Assembly: GCF_017830045.1 (NCBI RefSeq)
Contig: NZ_JAEDXU010000013.1
Coordinates: 46,125-110,124, forward strand
Length of the DNA: 64,000 bases
From: Enterococcus larvae
Lineage (GTDB): Bacteria > Bacillota > Bacilli > Lactobacillales > Enterococcaceae
Direction of reading: 5' to 3'
Shown: piece by piece, positions 43,971 through 52,892 of the stretch
How the letters are laid out: every line of letters begins with the position of its first letter
How positions within the stretch are numbered: position 1 is the stretch's first letter
The notes under the pieces: generated by a model
The model's input: only the letters and a program-made list of their open reading frames with translations
Told to the model about the DNA's origin: nothing
Databases searched by the model: none
Program-made: the position numbers and the translations under genes

Positions 43971-44103
43971 CTTTAAAGACTCCTTCACATAAGTCATGAT
44001 AACTCACTTTTTAAAAGTGTTATCTGTAAACTATTATAACTGATTTGGCACGGAAATCATCAAAATAACGAAGAATGATATAAAAATTTAACATTGAAAA
44101 GGA

Positions 44104-44862
44104 CTAAAAATCTTCAATGATCACTTCTACAGGGCAATGGTCACTTCCAACAATGTCTGTATGGATGTCTGCAGAAATCAATCGTTCCTTAAGGTCATCC
44201 GATATAAGGAAATAATCAATGCGCCACCCGGCATTGTTTTTACGGGCGTTGAAGCGATAACTCCACCAAGAATAGACACCTTCTTTTTCAGGATAGAAGT
44301 AGCGATAAGTATCTGTAAAGCCGCTATCTAGAAGTGTTGAAAATTTTTCTCTTTCCTCCGGAGTAAAACCGGCGTTTTTTTGATTGGTCTTCCAATTTTT
44401 TAAATCGATATTCTGATGAGCAACATTCAAATCACCGCAGATAATCACAGGCTTTTTGGCTTTTAATTCCTCAAGGTAGAGACGAAAAGCATTTTCCCAT
44501 GTCATACGATAGTCTAGTCGTTTCAGCTCATTTTGAGAATTAGGTGTGTAGCAGGTAATCAAAAAATAGTTGGGATACTCTAATGTGATGACACGTCCTT
44601 CTTGGTCGTGTTCTTCTGCATTGATCCCGTAAAACGCATTGATGGCTTCTTCCTTGGCAAAAATAGCTGTTCCAGAATAGCCTTTCTTCTCTGCATAGTT
44701 CCAATATTGATGATAGCCGGGAAACTCAATATCAATTTGTCCTTCTTGAAGCTTTGTTTCCTGCAGGCAAAAGAAGTCAGCATCCAGCTCTTGAAAAACC
44801 TCTGTAAAATTTTTCTTAACAACAGCTCTCAGGCCGTTGACGTTCCATGAAATACATTTCAT
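44104..44862 (-). CDS. exoA: exodeoxyribonuclease III (AP endonuclease)
   Basis: 252 residues. Base-excision repair enzyme of the EEP family. Seen: CISWNVNGLRA, FFCLQETKLQ (catalytic Glu), YSGTAIFAK, VICGDLNVAH, YRFNARKNNAGWRIDYFLIS and the terminal GSDHCPVEVII. The start follows AGAGGTG. Confidence 0.96.
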   Translation of the reverse strand: MKCISWNVNGLRAVVKKNFTEVFQELDADFFCLQETKLQEGQIDIEFPGYHQYWNYAEKKGYSGTAIFAKEEAINAFYGINAEEHDQEGRVITLEYPNYFLITCYTPNSQNELKRLDYRMTWENAFRLYLEELKAKKPVIICGDLNVAHQNIDLKNWKTNQKNAGFTPEEREKFSTLLDSGFTDTYRYFYPEKEGVYSWWSYRFNARKNNAGWRIDYFLISDDLKERLISADIHTDIVGSDHCPVEVIIEDF

Positions 44863-45307
44863 TAATATTCACCTCTTCATCTCTTCATTGTACCCAAATG
44901 AAGTGTGTAGTCAATGATCCTGCTGTTTTTTATTGCCTGCTCGTCAGCTAATCAGAAACGGTTTTAAAGAGAGAAACCTCTATTTGTGGTCAGTTGCCTG
45001 ATAGTCTTCCTTTGAATAGAATCTATACCAGTCTATTGTTAAGTTAATGTACGAGGAAAACGGTCATATTAAGAGCAGGGCTTACAAAGAAAGTTACGCA
45101 AAAAAATATAAAACTTTTTTCAGTTTGCTAAAATTTTGGTAGAAAGCTTGTTGATCAGATTGGACTGTCTATGAGTTGTTGACATTGAAAAGGGGCGACA
45201 TTTGAAAAAACTGTATACTGAAAATGAATAACAGCTCTGCACAAATCAAAGTATTTAAACTGGAAATATAGTAAAATAGGGATATTAAATGAACTAGGGA
45301 GGTTCTT
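44863..45307. other. divergent intergenic region exoA / oxidoreductase
   Basis: 445 bp, AT-rich, between divergently transcribed genes. No ORF, repeat or clear hairpin was found. The two promoters should lie here. Confidence 0.4.
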
Positions 45308-46222
45308 ATGAAAATCGGTGTGATCGGACTTGGCAATATAGCTCAAAAGGCATATCTGCCAGTTTATAGTGAATTGCGGAATGAAGGCGACTTTGTTCTC
45401 GCAACTAGAAATAAAGAAATCAGAGCGCTTTTACAAGATAAATATGGATTTAAAGATGTGGTAGAAACAATCGAGGAATTGATTGCATTTGGGATCGAGG
45501 CTTGCTTTGTCCATGTTGCGACAGAAGCGCATGTTGAGATCGTAGATAAGCTGTTGAAAGCGGGTATCCATGTTTGTGTGGATAAACCGTTAAGTGAAAA
45601 TCTTTCAGAGGTCAAAGAGCTTCAGGCATACGCAAGAGAAAATAAGCTGGTATTGATGATTGCCTTCAATCGTCGTTTTGCTCCATTTGTTGAAGAATTG
45701 AAGCGTGTGGAAAATAAGAATCTGCTGCTTATTCAAAAAAATAGAATCAATTCTCCGGGAAATACTGGTTTTATGATCTATGACCTGTTTCTTCATGTTG
45801 TTGATACTGCCGTCTACTTATTGGATGATCCGATCCAGCAGGTACAAACAAAGGTGATTGAAAAGAATGGTGAGCTTCAGCGTGCATTTCTTCATCTGGA
45901 AACAGAAAAAACGACAGCGATTTGTTCAATGGATCTTCTTTCCGGGGCGAATACCGAAAGTTATCAGGTGAGTGCACTTCAAGGGACATACACTTTGGAA
46001 AACCTGACAGAGCTGACGATCCAGACCGACAAAGAGACTAAAAAAGAAGGCTTCAATGACTGGGCAACAACCTTAGATAAAAGAGGATTTGCCCCATTGG
46101 TCAGACAATTTATTGCTGGTGTGAAATCAGAAAGCTATGAACACCTGAAGCAAGAAGATGTCTTTTTAAGTCATGAGCTGTGCAGCAAAATACTTCATGA
46201 CCATCAAAAGCATATTCTATAG
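45308..46222 (+). CDS. Gfo/Idh/MocA family oxidoreductase
   Basis: 304 residues. N-terminal Rossmann domain (KIGVIGLGNIAQKAYLPVY), the family motif CVDKPLSENLSEVKEL, AFNRRFAPFVEEL, then the alpha/beta domain with MIYDLFLHVVDTAVYLL. NAD(P)-dependent dehydrogenase of a sugar or related compound; the substrate cannot be assigned. The start follows GGGAGG. Confidence 0.9.
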   Translation: MKIGVIGLGNIAQKAYLPVYSELRNEGDFVLATRNKEIRALLQDKYGFKDVVETIEELIAFGIEACFVHVATEAHVEIVDKLLKAGIHVCVDKPLSENLSEVKELQAYARENKLVLMIAFNRRFAPFVEELKRVENKNLLLIQKNRINSPGNTGFMIYDLFLHVVDTAVYLLDDPIQQVQTKVIEKNGELQRAFLHLETEKTTAICSMDLLSGANTESYQVSALQGTYTLENLTELTIQTDKETKKEGFNDWATTLDKRGFAPLVRQFIAGVKSESYEHLKQEDVFLSHELCSKILHDHQKHIL

Positions 46223-46291
46223 ACGGACTAGAAAGTTCTCTTGGGACATGCTAGAATAAAATGATGTTTAAGAGAAAGGAAACGGCTTTCA

Positions 46292-47194
46292 ATGAATAAT
46301 GAAAAAATACAGCGTGAGCTGCCAAATGTAACTATTTTATTTAATGAACCTTTGATGAATTTTACCTTTACAAAAACCGGTGGACCGGCGGATATGCTGA
46401 GCTTTCCAAAAAATCCAGAAGAAGTTCGACAAATCGTTCTTTTCTGCCAAAACGAGAATATCCCTTGGCTGGTTTTAGGAAATGCCAGTAACTTGATTGT
46501 TCGAGATGGTGGTATTCGCGGTATGGTTGTGATGCTTGCTGATATGAATCAGGTGACTGTTACAGCTGAACATGTAACAGCTGCAGCAGGTGCCAAATTG
46601 ATCGATACAACCTATGAAGCGTTAGCCAATGATTTGGCTGGTTTTGAATTTGCCTGTGGGATTCCAGGAAGCATTGGCGGAGCAGTATATATGAATGCCG
46701 GTGCGTATGATGGTGAAATCAAGGACGTATTTGAGTCTGCTGATATTTTACTACCAAGTGGAGATATCAGAACGATGACAGCTGAGGAAATGGATTTTTC
46801 TTATCGTCATAGTGCAATCCAGCAAATGAAGGGAATCATTTTGGCAGCGACCTTTGCTCTAAAGCAAGGGAAGCATGAGCTGATCAAAGCAAGAATGGAT
46901 GAGCTGACCGAGCTGAGAACGTCTAAACAGCCATTGGAATATCCGTCTTGCGGCAGTGTCTTCAAAAGACCGCCGGGACATTTTACTGGTAAGCTTATTC
47001 AGGATGCAGGCCTGCAAGGGTTGAAGTGGGGCGGTGCTCAGATTTCAGAAAAACATGCTGGCTTTATCGTCAATATCGATCAGGCTACAGCAACTGATTA
47101 TGTGGAATTGATTGCCCATATTCAAGCAGTCATTAAGGAGAAATTTGATGTTGCACTGGAAACGGAAGTCCGTATTATCGGAGAAGAAAAATAA
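46292..47194 (+). CDS. murB: UDP-N-acetylenolpyruvoylglucosamine reductase
   Basis: 300 residues. Second step of UDP-MurNAc synthesis, FAD-dependent. Seen: KTGGPADML, WLVLGNASNLIVRDGG (FAD), FACGIPGSIGGAVYMNAGAYDGE, FSYRHSAIQ with conserved Tyr, and SCGSVFKRPPGHFTGKLIQDAGLQG with the catalytic Ser. Type II form, the usual one in Firmicutes. The start follows AAAGGAAA. Confidence 0.96.
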   Translation: MNNEKIQRELPNVTILFNEPLMNFTFTKTGGPADMLSFPKNPEEVRQIVLFCQNENIPWLVLGNASNLIVRDGGIRGMVVMLADMNQVTVTAEHVTAAAGAKLIDTTYEALANDLAGFEFACGIPGSIGGAVYMNAGAYDGEIKDVFESADILLPSGDIRTMTAEEMDFSYRHSAIQQMKGIILAATFALKQGKHELIKARMDELTELRTSKQPLEYPSCGSVFKRPPGHFTGKLIQDAGLQGLKWGGAQISEKHAGFIVNIDQATATDYVELIAHIQAVIKEKFDVALETEVRIIGEEK

Positions 47195-47254
47195 GAATCC
47201 TATGACCATTGAACACGTTTCATAATGGAAGACTTTGAAAGCAACTGGACTAGA

Positions 47255-47297
47255 AAAAACAGCTCTTCAGAAAATTATGCTGAAGAGCTGTTTTTTA
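47255..47297. terminator. bidirectional terminator murB / CBS gene
   Basis: A 14-bp perfect stem (47257-47270 with 47280-47293), flanked by an A-run and T6. It touches the stop of the convergent CBS-domain gene. Confidence 0.88.
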
Positions 47298-47936
47298 TTT
47301 ATTATTTTTTAAATTTTCAATTTCCGCTACTTTGAAATTCTTTCTTTCAAGCTGTTCAACAATCAATGAGCAGCTTTCTTCTGTTGTTTCAGAAGGCAGC
47401 GTGATCAATGTACGGCGGATAAATTCACCTTCACCGATATCCAGTGTGATACAGCTGGCAATGCTGCTGTGTTTAGCGATAATCTTGGTAATACTTGCCA
47501 AATCTCCCTGTTTACCTGTAGAAGCTACTGTAAGAACGTAGCTGCCTCTTTCAATATTCCAGGACTGTGCAAGAATATTCAACAAGGTACTATGTGTTAA
47601 TATTCCGTAAAAATGATTGTTTTCATCTAGTACAGCGATATATGGCAACTCTTTGATTGTGAAAAATACCTTGAAGAAGGAAGTGTTCACAAAAATGAAC
47701 TTTGTTGCATTTTTCAGCAAATAAGTTACTGGCAGACTCATATCTCCGCCATTTGCTTTATGTCTGTAGATATGCATTTTGTAAATATTGCCTCGGAAAA
47801 TTTTACCTGATTCATCTAGAATCGGCACACAGCGGTAGCCTGATTCCTCCAATATATTCAATGCTTCTTCTAAAGTACAGGATTCATTGACTGTAGTTAA
47901 ATTTTTCTTTTTTAGAACGACAGATTTCAGTAACAT
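47295..47936 (-). CDS. cbpA: CBS-ACT protein, possible c-di-AMP-binding CbpA
   Basis: 213 residues. Two CBS motifs (about 10-60 and 75-125; GYRCVPILDESGKIFRGNI, LPYIAVLDENNHFYGILTHSTLL) followed by an ACT domain (about 135-205; YVLTVASTGKQGDLASITKII). The CBS-plus-ACT layout and length resemble the c-di-AMP-binding CbpA of Listeria and relatives; this assignment is from memory. The start follows AAGGAGGG. Confidence 0.7.
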   Translation of the reverse strand: MLLKSVVLKKKNLTTVNESCTLEEALNILEESGYRCVPILDESGKIFRGNIYKMHIYRHKANGGDMSLPVTYLLKNATKFIFVNTSFFKVFFTIKELPYIAVLDENNHFYGILTHSTLLNILAQSWNIERGSYVLTVASTGKQGDLASITKIIAKHSSIASCITLDIGEGEFIRRTLITLPSETTEESCSLIVEQLERKNFKVAEIENLKNNK

Positions 47937-48061
47937 GCCTGACCCTCCTTATAATAAGTGCTTCTGATAGCTCAATAATAACATAACTTGAAAAAAAACA
48001 ATAGCCTGTTGGCGAGAGGCGTAGGAAAAGTATTTTCCAACTTTTGAAAATCAGCCGGATA

Positions 48062-48090
48062 TTGACTTTTTGATCAATCAGTGATAATGT
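48062..48090 (+). promoter_or_regulatory. rpmG-secE promoter
   Basis: TTGACT (48062-48067), 17-bp spacer, TAATGT (48085-48090) preceded by TGA as extended -10. Confidence 0.7.
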
Positions 48091-48125
48091 TAATAGGTGA
48101 TTTTATGAACAGAGGAGGAAGAAGT

Positions 48126-48278
48126 ATGGCGGTCAAAAAATCAGCTCTTGCCTGTTCAGTGTGTGGTTCTCGTAATTATTCCAAAGCAATAACTGAAGGA
48201 AAACACGGAAGCCGATTAGAGGTTAAAAAATTCTGTAAATACTGTAAACAGCATACATTGCATAAAGAAACAAAGTAA
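48126..48278 (+). CDS. rpmG: 50S ribosomal protein L33
   Basis: 50 residues. Zinc-binding (C+) form with CSVC and CKYC. The ATG at 48126 follows AGAGGAGGAAG; the frame extends upstream into the promoter. It is coded before secE, the standard place for one of the L33 copies in Firmicutes. Confidence 0.95.
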   Translation: MAVKKSALACSVCGSRNYSKAITEGKHGSRLEVKKFCKYCKQHTLHKETK

Positions 48279-48295
48279 TTATTGGAGGAGTAGAG

Positions 48296-48466
48296 ATGAA
48301 ATTTTTAAAAAGTGTCAGAGACGAAATGAAAAAAGTAACTTGGCCTACTAAAAAACAGTTGCGCAAAGATACATTGGTCGTTATCGAAACAACAGTATTG
48401 TTTGCAATCTTGTTCTTCGTTATGGATACAGCGATCCAAACAGCTTTCGGCTGGATTCTTCGTTGA
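48296..48466 (+). CDS. secE: preprotein translocase subunit SecE
   Basis: 56 residues, the short Gram-positive form: MKFLKSVRDEMKKVTWPTKK amphipathic segment with the conserved VTWPTKK, then one transmembrane helix (about 27-48). An AGGAG site precedes the ATG, 17 bp after rpmG. It is part of the SecYEG channel and co-transcribed with rpmG; nusG follows. Confidence 0.95.
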   Translation: MKFLKSVRDEMKKVTWPTKKQLRKDTLVVIETTVLFAILFFVMDTAIQTAFGWILR

Positions 48467-48493
48467 TTGTAACTGGAATTTTACTCGAATGAG

Positions 48494-48502
48494 TGCTATA
48501 AT
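48494..48502 (+). promoter_or_regulatory. nusG extended -10 promoter
   Basis: TGCTATAAT at 48494-48502 is an extended -10 element between secE and nusG; a hairpin with a T-run follows within 45 bp. Confidence 0.55.
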
Positions 48503-48512
48503 AACTGTGTTA

Positions 48513-48546
48513 GAAAAACTTCGGGCAAGCTGAGGTTTTTTTATTT
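48513..48546 (+). terminator. terminator or attenuator in the nusG leader
   Basis: A 9-bp stem (AAAAACTTC with GAGGTTTTT) and T-run, after secE and before nusG. It may end rpmG-secE transcripts or attenuate nusG. Confidence 0.6.
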
Positions 48547-48601
48547 TCCTGGAAAAACAAAATCAATTGATTTGAATAACGATATAAGGAGCTTAAAGAG
48601 A

Positions 48602-49144
48602 ATGGAAACATTTGAAAGAAACTGGTACGTACTGCATACGTACTCCGGCTATGAGAACAAGGTAAAAGCGAATATTGAATCACGTGCACTTAGCATGGGC
48701 ATGGGCGATTACATTTTTCGTGTAGTAGTTCCGGAAGAAACAGCGACAGAAGAAAAGAACGGAAAGAAAAAAGAAGTTGTGCATAAAACGTTCCCTGGTT
48801 ATGTCTTAGTGGAGATGGTCATGACAGATGATTCATGGTATGTCGTTCGTAATACACCGGGAGTAACAGGCTTTGTTGGCTCTCATGGTGCCGGTAGTAA
48901 ACCAGCTCCGTTACTGCAAGAAGAAATCAACCATATCCTGCGTTCAATTGGAATGAGTGCACGTCAAACTGAACTAGAGGTAGAAATTGGTGAAGTCGTT
49001 CGTATTATTGAAGGAGCCTTCTCCGGATTAGAGGGAGAAGTAACTGAAATCGACGAAGAGAAACAAAAGCTGAAAGTAAATATCGACATGTTTGGTCGTG
49101 AAACAAGTACTGAACTTGACTTTGAACAAGTCGATAAAATTTAA
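48602..49144 (+). CDS. nusG: transcription termination/antitermination protein NusG
   Basis: 180 residues. NGN domain (NWYVLHTYSGYENKVKANIE, KTFPGYVLVEMVM, TPGVTGFVG) and C-terminal KOW motif (EVVRIIEGAFSGLEGEVTEID). The ATG at 48602 is chosen with AAGGAG 10 nt upstream; ten codons upstream are open without support. Confidence 0.96.
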   Translation: METFERNWYVLHTYSGYENKVKANIESRALSMGMGDYIFRVVVPEETATEEKNGKKKEVVHKTFPGYVLVEMVMTDDSWYVVRNTPGVTGFVGSHGAGSKPAPLLQEEINHILRSIGMSARQTELEVEIGEVVRIIEGAFSGLEGEVTEIDEEKQKLKVNIDMFGRETSTELDFEQVDKI

Positions 49145-49187
49145 TAAAAGAAGAGGCTCAGACAATCTATATGTTGTCATGAGCAGC

Positions 49188-49236
49188 TTCAAAAAGCAGA
49201 AGGATCATCGGGTAGATGCTCCTTCTGCTTTTTTTT
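49188..49236 (+). terminator. terminator after nusG
   Basis: A 13-bp perfect stem (49192-49204 with 49220-49232) followed by T-run; a smaller hairpin (about 49156-49184) precedes it. Confidence 0.85.
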
Positions 49237-49246
49237 GCTTTAGCTA

Positions 49247-49693
49247 TTACTTAGACTTACCCTCAGTTGGTAAGTTAAGTTCTTTGAGTTCCCGCAACAT
49301 GCTACACATAGCATTGTATTGACTGGTGTTCATGCTCATCCGTAATTCCTTAGCAGTCAAGAGGTTGTGACGATCAATGATGTTGATTTGGTGATCGTTG
49401 AACGATTCTTTCCATATCCGACTCTTCTTGAACCAATAGTTCTAAGCTTGTACTGCTCCTTACTGAAGGACTGGGTTTTAAAGGCAGATTTCAAAATGTA
49501 TTCATCAGAGGTGATCATCAGTGTAGTTTGGTAGTCAAGAAATAGAAAAGCTAGTAAAAAAACGAAGTAGTAGAGTGGCCATAATGATTTCGTTACGCTC
49601 TTGTAGAGGAAATATTATCCAATAAAGAACTGCCAAAAAAGCAATAAAGAGGATCGTGCGTAAGTTTTTAGGGTTTAATTTGAATTCGTTCAT
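49247..49693 (-). pseudogene. frameshifted small membrane protein gene
   Basis: Reading the minus strand from an ATG at 49693, with a CGGAG site before it, gives MNEFKLNPKNLRTILFIAFL and a first transmembrane helix. The frame stops after 52 codons at TGA. A second frame continues with a second hydrophobic helix and DYQTTLMITSDEYILKSAF, and a third frame carries ESFNDHQINIIDRHNLLTAK through to a stop at 49247. Joined, the pieces make one protein of about 148 residues, so at least two frameshifts broke it, or there are sequencing errors. I do not recognise the family. It is convergent with nusG. Confidence 0.65.
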
Positions 49694-50068
49694 GTTGTTC
49701 TCCGAGTGAGTTATTTTATTAAGCTTATAGTATAGCAGGGGCGGATAAATTAAAAAAAACTTGATTGATGAAGAATAAATAATTAGAGAGCTGTTATTTT
49801 TTTATCACGTTGTTAAATAATGTTCGTGTTTTGGGGATTTCAAATGAAGAAGAAAATAAAAAGGTTGAACTAGTCGAGAGTCATAAGTATCCAGATGATA
49901 GGTAAACCAACTTATATGAACGGTCATTTATATTTTGAAAGTTATTAAAAGTTTAAAAATGCAGGAATCTAATTAGAAAATCGAAAAAAGAGAAGACGAA
50001 CAAAAAAATATGTATAGACATTTTGTGCAATGAAAACCAATTTTTAGTGAAATATTAGAAAAAAATCA
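49694..50068. other. AT-rich region upstream of the pot operon
   Basis: About 375 bp without a full gene. A nine-codon remnant-like ORF starts at 49845 (MKKKIKRLN, stop). Two PurR-box-like sequences lie here: 49816-49832 on the minus strand (ACACGAACATTATT) and 49994-50006 on the plus strand (AGACGAACAAAAA). Confidence 0.4.
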
Positions 50069-50097
50069 TTGTAAACGTTCGTGTTTTTGATTATAAT
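50069..50097 (+). promoter_or_regulatory. pot operon promoter with PurR-like box in the spacer
   Basis: TTGTAA (50069-50074), 17-bp spacer, TATAAT (50092-50097). The spacer holds a CGAAC-type sequence on the minus strand (ACACGAACGTTT, about 50073-50088), similar to PurR operators. Confidence 0.65.
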
Positions 50098-50127
50098 GTT
50101 ACAGAAAAACGAATGAGGAGAGGTAAA

Positions 50128-50964
50128 ATGAAACGGAATGTTCCGTATTTGATTGTAACACCAGGGATTATTTTATTGTTATTTTTTATGCTGGTACCTT
50201 TGGTAAACAGTATATGGCCGACTATTTTTACAGATAGTGGAGCCAGTATCAAGCCATATGTAGATTTTTTGACAGATGACTATAATTTGAAAATTTTTAT
50301 TCGTACGATCAAAGTATCGGTGATCGTGACACTTATCTCTGCTGCTTTGGGAATTCCGGCAGCGTATTTTATTGCAGGTGTTAGTAAAAAATGGAAAAGT
50401 CTATTGATGGCAATGACGATGTTTCCTTTACTGACGAACTCTGTTATTCGAAGCTTTGCGTGGATCAATATTCTTGGGAAATCAGGTGTGATCAACAGCT
50501 TGTTGCTGAATATTGGTATCATCGATCAGCCGCTAACATTGCTTTATACGGAATTTTCGATTATTGTCGGTTCTGTTTACTTGTTTCTTCCAACAATGAT
50601 CATGACACTTGTGGGTGTGATGGAAACGATCGAGAAGGAAACTCTGGAGGCCGCTGAAACCTTGGGAGCTAGTCCCTTCACAGCTTTCTATAAAATCGTT
50701 CTCCCGTTGTGTACACCGGGTGTGATCGTCGGTAGTATTTTGGTTTTTACCGGGACAATGACCGCTTATACAACGCCGCAATTACTGGGTGGAAATAAAA
50801 ATATGCTGATGGCCACCTTCCTTTATCAAAAGGCTTCTACTTTAGGAGATTGGACTTCTGCCAGTGTGATCGCTTTGATCATGATCGTTACTACATTGGT
50901 CGTGAATAAAGGATTGAATATGGCTGCAGCTCGTTTAGATCGGAGGGAAATGAATAATGCGTAA
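50128..50964 (+). CDS. potB: ABC transporter permease, PotB-like
   Basis: About 278 residues, six transmembrane helices, with the inner-membrane permease EAA loop ETLEAAETLGASPFTAFYKIVLPL. Spermidine/putrescine-type importer subunit by family. The ATG at 50128 follows GAGGAGAGG. The stop overlaps the next start by 8 bp. The neighbouring deaminase genes leave open a purine-related substrate. Confidence 0.85.
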   Translation: MKRNVPYLIVTPGIILLLFFMLVPLVNSIWPTIFTDSGASIKPYVDFLTDDYNLKIFIRTIKVSVIVTLISAALGIPAAYFIAGVSKKWKSLLMAMTMFPLLTNSVIRSFAWINILGKSGVINSLLLNIGIIDQPLTLLYTEFSIIVGSVYLFLPTMIMTLVGVMETIEKETLEAAETLGASPFTAFYKIVLPLCTPGVIVGSILVFTGTMTAYTTPQLLGGNKNMLMATFLYQKASTLGDWTSASVIALIMIVTTLVVNKGLNMAAARLDRREMNNA

Positions 50965-51736
50965 GCAAAAGGGTATGACATTGATTGCTGTTTTAGTGTT
51001 TGCTTTCCTATTTCTGCCTCTAGTCGTTATCGTAGTTACGTCCTTTGGGAAAGCCGCAACTATCCAATTCCCAATTGAAGAGGTTTCATTGGATTGGTAT
51101 AAAAAAGCACTTACTTCAGAAACATTCATGAATAGCTTTAAACTGAGTGGAGCAATAGGCATCGGTGCGACATTATTAGCCTTACTGATTGGTGTGCCGG
51201 CATCCTATGCATTATCTCGTTATGATATGAAGGGAAAAAATATACTGAAAAGTTTTTTCCTGTCACCAACAATGATTCCGGGAATTGTAGTTGGGTATTC
51301 TCTATTTCAATTCGTAGTGATCCAGCTGCGTTTACCAGTGATTCAGGGCTTGTTGATTGGGCATTTTCTGATCAGTTTGCCATATATCATTCGTGTAGTC
51401 GGCTCCAGTATGGAGCAATTGGATTTTTCAATTGAAGAAGTTGCTTGGACATTAGGCTGTACACGAGTTCGCGCCTTTCTAAAAATCGTCCTGCCAAATG
51501 TCTCTTCTGGAATTTTTGCAGCATTTATGTTGGCGTTTGTTAATTCATTCAATAATGTGCCGGTTTCCATGTTTCTATCCGGACCGGGAGTAACTATGCT
51601 GCCAACCTCGTTGCTAAGTTATATTGAATATACGTATGATCCAACTGTATCGGCTATCTCAGTAATGATCATGTTGCTGACGATCTTGTTGATGTTCATC
51701 GTTGAAAAGACATTAGGATTGGCATCCATATCCTAA
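50957..51736 (+). CDS. potC: ABC transporter permease, PotC-like
   Basis: 259 residues, six transmembrane helices, EAA loop IEEVAWTLGCTRVRAFLKIVLPN. Second permease of the importer; it starts inside the end of potB, so translation is coupled. Confidence 0.85.
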   Translation: MRKQKGMTLIAVLVFAFLFLPLVVIVVTSFGKAATIQFPIEEVSLDWYKKALTSETFMNSFKLSGAIGIGATLLALLIGVPASYALSRYDMKGKNILKSFFLSPTMIPGIVVGYSLFQFVVIQLRLPVIQGLLIGHFLISLPYIIRVVGSSMEQLDFSIEEVAWTLGCTRVRAFLKIVLPNVSSGIFAAFMLAFVNSFNNVPVSMFLSGPGVTMLPTSLLSYIEYTYDPTVSAISVMIMLLTILLMFIVEKTLGLASIS

Positions 51737-51825
51737 GAAATTGGGTATAGAAGAAATGGACTTTTTAGAATCGGAAAGCAAGCTGAGCAGCTTTGTTTCC
51801 ATCAACAAAGAAAAGAGGGTAATGT

Positions 51826-52866
51826 GTGAGCTTTGTAAATTTAAATAATATTCGTGTCAGCTATGACGGTAAACAAAATATATTAGAGCAATTAAATATT
51901 TCTATGGAAAAGGGTGAGCTGGTTTCTTTATTGGGACCAAGCGGCTGTGGGAAAACCACGACGCTTCGTGTGATTGCCGGATTGATTTCTCCAAATGACG
52001 GGTCTTTTGTTTTGGATGGGCAGGAGATCGTCAAGGTTCCTGTGCATAAACGTAATTTTGGTATGGTGTTCCAAAGCTATGCATTATTTCCACATTTGAC
52101 CATTTCAGAGAATGTCGCTTTTGGTCTGAAGCTTCGCAAGGAGTCAAAGGAAACTATCAATAAGAAAGTTGCTGATATGCTGGAAATCTGTGGATTGGGA
52201 CAGTTCGGCGATCGTTATCCGAAACAGCTTTCAGGCGGACAACGGCAACGGGTAGCTTTGGCGAGAGCACTGGTTATTGAACCAAAGTTATTGCTGCTTG
52301 ATGAGCCTTTGAGTAATTTGGATGCGAAGCTGCGGGTGCAGATGCGTATCGAAATCAAACGAATCCAGCAGCAGTTGGGGATCACAACGGTGTTTGTTAC
52401 CCATGATCAAGAAGAGTGCTTCTCGATTTCTGATAAAGTTGCAGTGATGAACAATGGCGTGATTGAGCAATATGATACACCTGAGATGATTTATCGTAAT
52501 CCAAAAACCAAGTTTGTGGCTCATTTCATTGGGTTTGAAAACTTTTTTGAAGTTAATCAAGCTTCTGGAAATCATTACGAGGCAAAGGGTATTCATTTTG
52601 AGACAGAGTATGAACAAGCGCCGGCGGCTTCACTAGTAGCGACGATTCGTCCAGAAGACATTGAGATTGCTTCAGGGGCAACTGAAAATATTGTTAACGG
52701 TCAGGTAGAGGTTCGAACATTTCTTGGTAAGAGTTACCAATATGAAGTAGTTACACCGCTTGGAAAATTCTTAGTTAATGGTAGTGATAAGCAAATTTAT
52801 GAAGCAGGCGACACAATCGCTTTATATTTTCCAAAAGGAAAAATCGTTCTTTTGGAAGATAAATAA
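51826..52866 (+). CDS. potA: ABC transporter ATP-binding protein, PotA-like
   Basis: 346 residues. Walker A LLGPSGCGKTTTLR, signature LSGGQRQRVALARAL, Walker B LLLLDEPLSNLDAKLR, switch FVTHDQEE, and a C-terminal TOBE domain (about 270-345; VATIRPEDIEI). GTG start after AGAGGGT. The family is spermidine/putrescine or iron/sulfate-type importers. The order permease-permease-ATPase-binding protein differs from the potABCD order. Confidence 0.88.
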   Translation: MSFVNLNNIRVSYDGKQNILEQLNISMEKGELVSLLGPSGCGKTTTLRVIAGLISPNDGSFVLDGQEIVKVPVHKRNFGMVFQSYALFPHLTISENVAFGLKLRKESKETINKKVADMLEICGLGQFGDRYPKQLSGGQRQRVALARALVIEPKLLLLDEPLSNLDAKLRVQMRIEIKRIQQQLGITTVFVTHDQEECFSISDKVAVMNNGVIEQYDTPEMIYRNPKTKFVAHFIGFENFFEVNQASGNHYEAKGIHFETEYEQAPAASLVATIRPEDIEIASGATENIVNGQVEVRTFLGKSYQYEVVTPLGKFLVNGSDKQIYEAGDTIALYFPKGKIVLLEDK

Positions 52867-52892
52867 ATAAAAAGGGAAAAGAGGAAATAATT

